This document shows positions 57,375 to 64,000 of a stretch of 64,000 nt of DNA, piece by piece. Source of the stretch: Chamaecyparis obtusa (Eukaryota; Streptophyta; Pinopsida; Cupressales; Cupressaceae); the NCBI GenBank assembly GCA_027943335.1, contig BSBK01002798.1, positions 186,001-250,000 of the forward strand. The letters are read 5' to 3'. The position numbers and the translations under genes were made by a program. Numbering within the stretch: the stretch's first letter is position 1; each line of letters starts with the position of its first letter. The notes under the pieces are model-generated. The model was not told the origin of the DNA, searched no databases, and saw only the letters and a list, made by a program, of their open reading frames with translations.

Positions 57375-57750
57375 AGCACTTTTGCCAATTTAAGCAGTGC
57401 TTTTGCGAGAAGAAACAACGCTTTCAATCACTATTCTGGTGCTTCTACGAAAAAGTTGTGTGCCTTTGCATCGATTTGCATCACCTTTGCGAGTCATGTC
57501 TTCGGTCTCCTTATCTTTTAGCACTTTCGCATCATAAAAGAGCGCTTTGCTCCTGACTACTAGGTGCTTTCACTGGTTTTCTTAGCGCTTTTGCATAAAT
57601 TTTACTGCCTTTGCTTATTCTAGTAGTGTTTTTAATAGTTATTTGTGCACTTTTACACTTTACTAACATAATCAAATAGCGCTTTTAATCAGATTAGCTG
57701 CGCTTTTGAGCAATAAAATAGTGCTTTCAATTAATTCTAGTGCACTTTTG
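57375..57750 (+). repeat. periodic leader array of E3, core GYGCTTTTGC
   Basis: Using the position of the core CT as phase, units start near 57375, 57396, 57417, 57438, 57460, 57481, 57503, 57520, 57541, 57563, 57584, 57605, 57626, 57646, 57678, 57699, 57720 and 57741. Most steps are 21 or 22 bp, with irregular steps near 57510 and 57660. Core word GCGCTTTTGC is unrelated to those of A and C. Confidence 0.82.
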
Positions 57751-57806
57751 CAAAATTTTATGAATTAATTAATCTAACTATGGCAAAATGACTTTTATTT
57801 TGCAGA

Positions 57807-58022
57807 ATGACAGGGCATAAAAAGGCAAGAAAGCCAGAGACAAAATTCAATCAAGAGGGCAAAGCTTTAGCCAAAAAGATCAAGAAGGAGAACATAGCTC
57901 ATATCAAAGTGGTTCTTGAAACAATGCAAGAAGAAGACAATCAGGTATATCAGAAATATCTTGCTATTATTGAAGCATACAAATCAAAATTCATATCTTT
58001 AAATTGGATCTTTAGTCCTTAA
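57807..58022 (+). CDS. small leader ORF, 71 codons, unknown function
   Basis: ATG at 57807 right after the periodic array. The product is Lys-rich and predicted helical (MTGHKKARKPETKFNQEGKA near the start, QVYQKYLAIIEAYKSK near the end). No domain recognised. A decayed homologue is in element A at 7131-7314, in the same position between array and leader block, so it is a family feature rather than a chance ORF. It precedes gag by about 1 kb and could be an upstream ORF or an accessory protein. Confidence 0.55.
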   Translation: MTGHKKARKPETKFNQEGKALAKKIKKENIAHIKVVLETMQEEDNQVYQKYLAIIEAYKSKFISLNWIFSP

Positions 58023-58329
58023 GTTCAAGTTTTCCTTAAAACTTTGCAATTAAGGTGCTTAAAAGTTCAATACATTGTTAGTTGCTTCATTCATTTAGCT
58101 TTGATTTTTCCTCATTTTGATTGTTGGTGTTGACTAACTTGTTGGAGGACAAGCACATTTGGAGGAAGCTATTGCCAAGGTGAGTTGAAAAAAAAATGAC
58201 AAAACGTTTCAAAAATGCCCCTAGCTTAGGCTAGCTGCAAGGAAAGGTATTTCTCTATTCAAGCTTGCACTTGATCAAATTGTGGCATTCTTTTGACATA
58301 GCTTAAGATAAAATAGGAAATGAATTATA

Positions 58330-58980
58330 CACTTCAATTTTAAGAATCTCCTTGTCAAGAGATTGGGAAAGAACAAGTGCGTGTTTAAGTGTGTGGAACA
58401 AAGAAAGACAATAGGGATATGCTCTTCACTCTTTGAGTGAATCAAACTCCCAAACTTGTCAGCCTAAGTTCATTTCTTGTTTTCCATATACATGCTAGAG
58501 CAATAGTGGGCTCGCCTCCCAAGTTTTCCTTAATGAGTCCGGTGTGAGGGACAACCCAAAGTGGGATACGCTCACTTTTTGCCATGGGAATCCAACCCAC
58601 TCTAAAATGAAATGCATGCATCCTTAATGGGGTGTATGACAAACGGATTTTAATTTTTCAACCTTCCTCTAGTAGTCCTCACGGATTGTGCAAAATCATA
58701 CCTTGGTGCATGTGGGAAGCCCCTTAACATACTTAGGGGATGAGAGATTAAAGTCTATTTGAATGAAATTAATACTAAATCCTTGATAAAATAACAAGAC
58801 CACCTTCTAGAGCCATGTTTATGAACCAAATCTTGTGCTAGGTAGGTGCTTGAAGTGCATTCTTGTGAAAAACCCCTGATAGCGTTCTTCAAACAAAACA
58901 TTTTTTGTTTAAAAGGGTAAAAAGAGACAAGTGAATGTGTGATTGTTGTGTTTGGAATACATAGACAAGTGAGAGATATC
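58330..58980 (+). other. conserved leader block of E3
   Basis: Similar to 7640-8165 and 14890-15420. Contains GGGAAAGAACA, GGATATGCTCTTCAC, GCCTCCCAAG, GTGAGGGACAACCC, CCAACCCACTCTAAAATGAA and CTTCCTCTAGTAGTCCT. No conserved frame. Confidence 0.6.
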
Positions 58981-59057
58981 CATTGAAAATCATCTTACAA
59001 TTTTTAAATCTCTTCAATATAAATCAACAATTTTCTCACATCAAGGATCATTCCAAA

Positions 59058-60665
59058 ATGAACCCTTGTTGGATGCTGGTTTCCACATGGTCCCAAACAT
59101 ATAGGATATCATTACCAAGAGATAGCACTATTTTTGCAAACCCAAGGCAAGAAGTTGAGTACCAAAGTGTGTTCAAAGAGCCTAATCAAGAAGAAATTTT
59201 CATGAACTTGTTTGAACCAAGACTTGAAGAGATGGGTGATATGAATTCAACCTATCATAATCACAATATCAACAATGCCAACTATAATCCTAAGGAGACA
59301 CTTGAAGAAAGGGTTGAGAAAGCTTCCCAAGACAACAATTTCCTAGAGGTTATGGAGAAATTAATAGACAAAGATAGGGAGAACTTCTTCCTAAACCTAG
59401 CACAAAAGGGGGTAAAGCTTCCCTATGACTTTGATATTGACCAACTCAAGAAAGACCAACACCAAGATGATCCTATGAATGTTATGAATAGGCAAATAAA
59501 GGCCTTCCAAGATAAAATTGATACCATGAAGAAGACAGCCGAACCTAAGGCCTTTTCCATAGAAGCTTTGTGTCCTTTTCCTTTCAACAAAAGTTTAGCA
59601 ATGGTATCTTTCCCTTTCAATACCATCTTTCCTAAATACGATAAGTACATGGGTAAAATAGACCCACGGGACCATTTAAGGGAGTTTTTCACCCTAAGCA
59701 TAGAGTTCATGCACAATGATACTTATCTAATGAGACTATTTCCTAGAAGCTTAGGAGGACTCGCAATGGAGTGGTTTTCAAAACTAACCCCTGGAATAAA
59801 GTCCTTTGAGGAGTTAGCCTCCAAGTTCATAACCCATTACTCTTATAACATTGAGCATGAAATTACTATGCTCAAGTTATGTGATACCAAACAGAAAGAT
59901 GGAGAGTCCTTTTTAGGATTCTTACAAAGGTGGAGGACTGTTTTTGCAAGGTACCCACGAAGTATCCCAGAGAAAGAGAAGATGGAAATATTCACCAACA
60001 ATTTGACCTTGGAAATGAATTATAGATTACAACTTCAATGTCCCCCAACATTTGAGAAACTCATAAAAAATGGGATAAAGATTGAAGATGTCTTTTTCAA
60101 AAGAGGTGAAGTTAAATTATTTAAGGATAAAAAATCCAACAACAACAACAACAATAATAACAACAACAATAATTATGTGCCTAAGTATTTCAATAATCAA
60201 GGGTCCAACAATAACAATGATAAATCTAAATCTTGGACAAAGAATAACAATAAAAACCTTGTAAATGATGGAGTTGTGGAGGCACACAACTTAAATTCTA
60301 CCCCTTTTATACTACCATATGGAGCTAATTCTTCAAATAATGTTAATCAATCAAGTAAAGCTCCATTTAATTCCAATAATTCCAACAACAATCCCAACAC
60401 TTCCAATAATAAGACTTGGGATAAGTCAAAATCAAACTCCAATTATAACAAAACAAAATTTGCCTACTTAGGTGAACCTTTGGAGAATGTACTAAGAACC
60501 TTGTTGGCCAATCAAGTTATCACGTTACCTGACATATCAAGTTATGAGCCTGAAGTCAAACCTTATTGGTGGAATGCATCTCATCATTGTGAATACCATA
60601 AAAAAAAGAGGTCATCCAACCAACCAGTGCATGAGATTGAAGCACTTAGTGCAAGATCTAATTGA
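59058..60665 (+). CDS. Gag of E3 (frameshifted at its C-terminus)
   Basis: I chose the ATG at 59058 (MNPCWMLVSTWSQ); the frame is open further upstream but has no earlier ATG in the stretch shown. Numbering from this Met: the module shared with elements A, B and C (ETLEERVEKASQDNNFLEV, NLAQKGVKLPYDFD) is at about 80-125 and LCPFPFNKSLAM at about 172. The retrotransposon Gag capsid-like region (DPRDHLREFF, MEWFSKLTPGIKSF, FLQRWRTVFARYP) is at about 203-300. Asn-rich runs lie at about 361-372 and again downstream. An extra base in the A8 run at 60600-60607 makes the frame end at 60665; the zinc knuckle continues in the other frame. Confidence 0.9.
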   Translation: MNPCWMLVSTWSQTYRISLPRDSTIFANPRQEVEYQSVFKEPNQEEIFMNLFEPRLEEMGDMNSTYHNHNINNANYNPKETLEERVEKASQDNNFLEVMEKLIDKDRENFFLNLAQKGVKLPYDFDIDQLKKDQHQDDPMNVMNRQIKAFQDKIDTMKKTAEPKAFSIEALCPFPFNKSLAMVSFPFNTIFPKYDKYMGKIDPRDHLREFFTLSIEFMHNDTYLMRLFPRSLGGLAMEWFSKLTPGIKSFEELASKFITHYSYNIEHEITMLKLCDTKQKDGESFLGFLQRWRTVFARYPRSIPEKEKMEIFTNNLTLEMNYRLQLQCPPTFEKLIKNGIKIEDVFFKRGEVKLFKDKKSNNNNNNNNNNNNYVPKYFNNQGSNNNNDKSKSWTKNNNKNLVNDGVVEAHNLNSTPFILPYGANSSNNVNQSSKAPFNSNNSNNNPNTSNNKTWDKSKSNSNYNKTKFAYLGEPLENVLRTLLANQVITLPDISSYEPEVKPYWWNASHHCEYHKKKRSSNQPVHEIEALSARSN

Positions 60666-60918
60666 TAATAACACCATCAAAATTGAAGGGCCTCAAAACA
60701 ATGAGGATCACACGGCCTACAAGAATCCCTTTTTGAATCATGAAAAGGGTGAATCATTGAATCAATATCATAAAAAGGGTAATGAGAAAGTTAATTTTTC
60801 TCACACATATGATAACACAATAAACACCCTACGAGAGGATCAAACCATAAACATTATCATAGTGAAAGATAAGTCAAGGGAAGTATCATCAAATGTTGTC
60901 ACTAGGGGGAAAGCATAA
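60608..60918 (+). pseudogene. continuation of Gag with zinc knuckle, E3
   Basis: After the frameshift, RGHPTNQCMRLKHLVQDLI completes a CxxH...H...C knuckle that starts with HHCEYHKK in the gag frame, the usual plant gypsy Gag ending. The frame runs to TAA at 60916-60918 and is the same frame as the protease ORF below, so only that stop separates them. Confidence 0.8.
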
Positions 60919-63078
60919 AAAATTATCCTACCTACCAATGCTCCAAAAGTGGTGATATCAAACCAAGCTTCAACATCATCATCAAAGCAATACAACTTGG
61001 TAGATCAATTGAAAAGAACTCCTGCTCAAACTTCTATTCTTGAGCTACTCAAACTATCACCAATTCATAAGGATATCTTGGAAAAAGCCTTGTTGGAAAC
61101 AAATGTGCCTCTAAATTTGGAGGTAGACAAATTCCAAAATATGGTAGGGTACCTAATCACACCTCATTGCCTATCATTTTTTGAACAAGATGACACGTCT
61201 CTTAATCATCCCCAAAATCTGCCCTTACACATAGAAGTGTTGATCCACAAGCATAGGGTTAAAAGAGTCCTTATAGATGGAGGTGCTGGCCTAAATATTT
61301 GTACCCTTAGCTTGGTAAAAGCCCTAGGATTTTCTGAGGAGGCTATTGACCCAAAGAAGAAAATAACCATAAAATCCTACGATGATGAAGAAAGAGCATC
61401 AAGAGGAGTTATAGTCTTACCCATAAGAGTTGGTCCCATGCAAAAAGAGACCATATGCCAAGTGTTAGACTTAAAGTTGACTTACAATATTTTGTTAGGA
61501 AGGCCATGGATCCATGAAATGCAAGCCATTCCTTCAACTTATCATCAATGCTTAAAATTCCCATATCTAGGTCAAGAGATAATGGTAAGTGGAGATCTAA
61601 ATCCATTCCAATATTGTAATAATGTCAAGTCTATTAATGACTCATTGGTTCCTCACAATGTTGAAGGGTCCATACCTAAGCAAGTAGAGCAAGGTCAAAA
61701 TTCTAAGAACACTTCTTGGTTGAAGGGAAAGGCAAAGATGGAAGAAGAAGTTATTATTGAAGACACACCAAAAATCATTAACCCAACTACCTCGACTAAA
61801 GGAAAAGAGAGGGTTAACGAGGATAACATTATTGAAGAAATAAAAGAAGATCATATACAAGCTACTCAATTATTCACCAAAGAGGCCCATTATCAAAAGA
61901 TGGACCAAATGATGAAATTTTTTGATAAGCAATGTAAGATTAAGCAAAAGGGAGTAGGAAAATACTCCTTATCTATGATGGATCTACCTTTATCACCCAA
62001 GTCCTTTGGGAAACCCTCAAATCTGCCTCATAGATATAATGATAATTTTGTGAGGGCAAGTACATCATCCACCATGGATGAAGAAGACAATGAAATTTTG
62101 AACTGGTTGTACAAGGATGAAGAATCAAGTGCTCATGTCAAACATATCCAAAATATAACCATTCCCACACATCAATATGGGAAAGGGTTTGCAATCATGC
62201 AAAAGATGGGATACAAAGGTCAAGGACCTCTAGGTACAAAGAATGAAGGGATCATTGAACCCTTAGAAAGCACATGGAAAGATTCTAAGGAGAAAGCAAG
62301 AATAGGGTATCTTGAAGAAGGATACACTCAAAAACATCATCCCCAACTATATAGCCAAATATTACAATTAGAGTCTCATAGTGATGAGGATTCTAATGAA
62401 TGGGAATGGGAGACCCTATCAGATGAGTCATGCCAAGACAAGGGTATTGATGTTATTCATACCTATGCTTCTACCAAAAATAAAGGACCCATGACAAAAT
62501 CAACTTTAAATCAAGCATCTAGTTCTAGCCAAGTGATTTTAAATGATGTACCAAGTATAGAGATAGAAATCAATCAGTGGGTAGGCAAACCATACATTCC
62601 TTCATGGAGACCTACTATGGAAGAATCAAATGCTAGGTTTAATCCACATGAGTTTTATCCCACAGAAACCCTAGTGGAGTCCAGTGAGGAGGACTTTGAC
62701 CCTTCTTCTTTAGAAGATTTAGAGGAAGCCCATGTCCAATATTTTCAAGATACAATGTACGAACCCTCCAATAATGAGATCTACACCTTAAACCCAATCG
62801 AGACAAACCCAAGTGTTGACCCATTAACTGTCATTCACCCGGACTTAATTGAATGGGATACCATTGAACCAACTACTTTGCCAACTTTCTTGAATGATAA
62901 CATGGTGTCCCAATATCTCAACGTGGTTGAACCTTCTTCTATCAGGGAATATCAAGAAGAAATGATCAAAGGGAGCATCCAAACTTCTAATCCGAGGAAA
63001 AATGAAAAAATAAAAAAAAATAGAAAAATAAAAGAATCAAGTGTTGAAAACCACTTTGTGGCAACATTAGATCAATAA
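60919..63078 (+). CDS. protease with G-patch domain, E3 Pol N-terminal part
   Basis: No ATG near the start. The frame is continuous with the upstream Gag frame across a stop, so it was probably part of a Gag-Pol polyprotein. Residues counted from 60949: retropepsin-like domain about 100-205 with RVLIDGGAGLNIC (catalytic Asp at about 110, Gly-Gly instead of Ser/Thr-Gly) and NILLGRPWIHEM. A G-patch at about 411-440 (62179-62268) reads GKGFAIMQKMGYKGQGPLG. Acidic, low-complexity linkers fill the rest. It ends at TAA 63076-63078, directly followed by the reverse transcriptase in the same frame. Confidence 0.88.
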   Translation, partial: KIILPTNAPKVVISNQASTSSSKQYNLVDQLKRTPAQTSILELLKLSPIHKDILEKALLETNVPLNLEVDKFQNMVGYLITPHCLSFFEQDDTSLNHPQNLPLHIEVLIHKHRVKRVLIDGGAGLNICTLSLVKALGFSEEAIDPKKKITIKSYDDEERASRGVIVLPIRVGPMQKETICQVLDLKLTYNILLGRPWIHEMQAIPSTYHQCLKFPYLGQEIMVSGDLNPFQYCNNVKSINDSLVPHNVEGSIPKQVEQGQNSKNTSWLKGKAKMEEEVIIEDTPKIINPTTSTKGKERVNEDNIIEEIKEDHIQATQLFTKEAHYQKMDQMMKFFDKQCKIKQKGVGKYSLSMMDLPLSPKSFGKPSNLPHRYNDNFVRASTSSTMDEEDNEILNWLYKDEESSAHVKHIQNITIPTHQYGKGFAIMQKMGYKGQGPLGTKNEGIIEPLESTWKDSKEKARIGYLEEGYTQKHHPQLYSQILQLESHSDEDSNEWEWETLSDESCQDKGIDVIHTYASTKNKGPMTKSTLNQASSSSQVILNDVPSIEIEINQWVGKPYIPSWRPTMEESNARFNPHEFYPTETLVESSEEDFDPSSLEDLEEAHVQYFQDTMYEPSNNEIYTLNPIETNPSVDPLTVIHPDLIEWDTIEPTTLPTFLNDNMVSQYLNVVEPSSIREYQEEMIKGSIQTSNPRKNEKIKKNRKIKESSVENHFVATLDQ

Positions 63079-64000
63079 AAAAACAAAGAAATAAAGGATG
63101 TTTCCAAAGGTGAAAACCCAACTAAGGCACCTATGGAAGGAAGTTTGGATGTTCTACCAGAGCACTATGAAGAAAGATCTTCGATCCTAATTGAGCCAAC
63201 AGAAAAGATAAACATTGGATCAGAAACAAAGCCAAAGTTCATCCACTTAGCAACATCCCTATCTAGCGAAGAAAGGATAGAATTCATTAAGTTCTTTAAA
63301 GAAAGACAAGTTAACTTCACATGGTCTTATGATGATATGCTAGGTTTAGACCCAAATTTGATAATGCATCATCTCAATATCAAGGAAGGAGCAAAACCCG
63401 TTAAGCAAAAATTAAGGAAAATGCATCCTCATATAGCCCTACTTGTCAAAGTGGAGTTAGAAAAACTATTGAAAGTGGGATTTATAAGGGCCATTGATTA
63501 TGCACAATGGATCTCAAATATAGTGCCAGTATCAAAAGCAGACAAATCCATCAGAATCTACACAGACTTTAGAGACTTAAATTTGGCATGTCCTAAGGAT
63601 GATTTTCCACTTCCGAGTATTGATGCCATTGTAGATTTAATGGTGGGGCAATCTATGTTCTCACTCATGGATGGATTTAGTGGGTATAATCAGATAAAGA
63701 TAGCACCAAAAGACCAAGATAAGACCGCTTTTACATGTGCATGGGGTACATTTTTTTGGAATGTTATGCCATTTGGGTTAAAGAATGCAGGGGCGACCTA
63801 TCAAAGAGCAATGACCACAATATTTCATGATATGATGCATAAATTCATGGAGGATTATGTGGATGACATAATAGCCAAATCACATTCAAGGAAAGAACAC
63901 CTACCAATTTTAGCAAATTTTTTTGAAAGGCTAGAAGAATTCAAAGTGAGACTCAACCCAAAGAAATGTGCATTCGGAGTTCAATCCGGAAAAATCTTAG
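63079..64000 (+). CDS. reverse transcriptase of E3 (partial, runs off the window)
   Basis: Open to the window end, in the same frame as the protease ORF. Landmarks: EGAKPVKQKLRKMHPHIA, DFRDLNLACPKDDFPLP, SLMDGFSGYNQIKI, PFGLKNAGATYQRAM and YVDD at 63856-63867, then LNPKKCAFGV. Catalytic Asp residues of motif A (LMDGFSGY) and motif C (YVDD) are present. RNase H and integrase should follow outside the window. Confidence 0.95.

Larger units (their letters stand above)
56387..64000 (+). mobile_element. E3: Tat-like Ty3/gypsy retrotransposon, 5' part
   Basis: 5' LTR 56387-57268, primer site 57272-57289, periodic leader, small ORF, leader block, gag, protease with G-patch, and reverse transcriptase running off the window. 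It lies inside the CACTA transposase gene. The left flank predicts target duplication AGAAC (56382-56386), which should recur after the 3' LTR. Visible damage is one frameshift (A8 run at 60600-60607) and stops at 60916 and 63076, so it is the best-preserved gypsy copy here. Confidence 0.93.

Noticed and set aside
60600..60607. programmed frameshift between Gag and zinc knuckle
   Set aside because: The needed change is +1 within a homopolymer and no pausing structure was evident; a simple indel is more likely.
1..64000. host protein-coding genes, tRNA or rRNA genes
   Set aside because: All ORFs with recognisable domains belong to transposable elements; no cloverleaf or rRNA-like sequence was seen by eye.

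Overview
The window is a plant nuclear repeat landscape. It is AT-rich, has no recognisable host gene, and consists almost entirely of nested, decayed transposable elements. Ty1/copia, a Tat-like Ty3/gypsy group with a second RNase H, and a CACTA (En/Spm) element are all present. Large leaders, long LTRs and deep nesting suggest a large seed-plant genome, perhaps a conifer; that assignment is an inference.

Layout. (1) 1-4461: 3' part of a copia element (Copia-1, + strand) with its 3' LTR, inserted into a Tat-like gypsy pol whose reading frame resumes at 4462 and runs to 6112. (2) 6243-14781: Tat-like element A (+), with an LTR remnant, tRNA-Lys-type primer site, a 21-bp periodic leader, a gag-like proline-rich ORF, a hairpin block, and an LTR at 13901. 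(3) 14782-33018: related element B (+), split exactly in two by element C. (4) 16734-29313: element C (minus), two LTRs about 2-3 % different by eye, GGAAG target-site duplication, itself containing a solo LTR (24901-25748, duplication CCAGA). (5) 33019-40190: an LTR of uncertain partner, a GTCGG-rich CACTA-like segment, three foldback hairpins, and a mosaic of short repeats. (6) 40196-47895: complete but dead copia element Copia-2 (minus), duplication GGAAC. (7) 50335-56386: CACTA element (minus) with a TNP2-type transposase and a second spliced gene containing a SET domain plus a Transposase_24-like region. (8) 56387-64000: Tat-like gypsy element E3 (+), inserted in the CACTA transposase gene and running off the window; it has gag, protease, a G-patch and reverse transcriptase.

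The most unusual signals are not genes. The leaders of A, C and E3 each hold an array with about 21-bp spacing, and the core word of C and of E3 is unrelated to that of A. Elements A, B and C also share a bulged-hairpin motif (outer stem, four-base A-rich bulge, 4-bp inner stem, short A-rich loop) whose stems change sequence by compensatory substitutions while pairing is kept. The same three elements encode a gag-related ORF that lacks the capsid region and carries conserved proline-rich and W-[VI]-PK blocks, with a stop codon at nearly the same place in all three.

If the elements once worked in the usual way, the LTRs drove transcription, tRNA primed reverse transcription, and Gag and Pol packaged and copied the RNA. 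Every complete element here is inactivated by stops, frameshifts or deletions. E3 is the best preserved, with one frameshift and two stops in the part visible.
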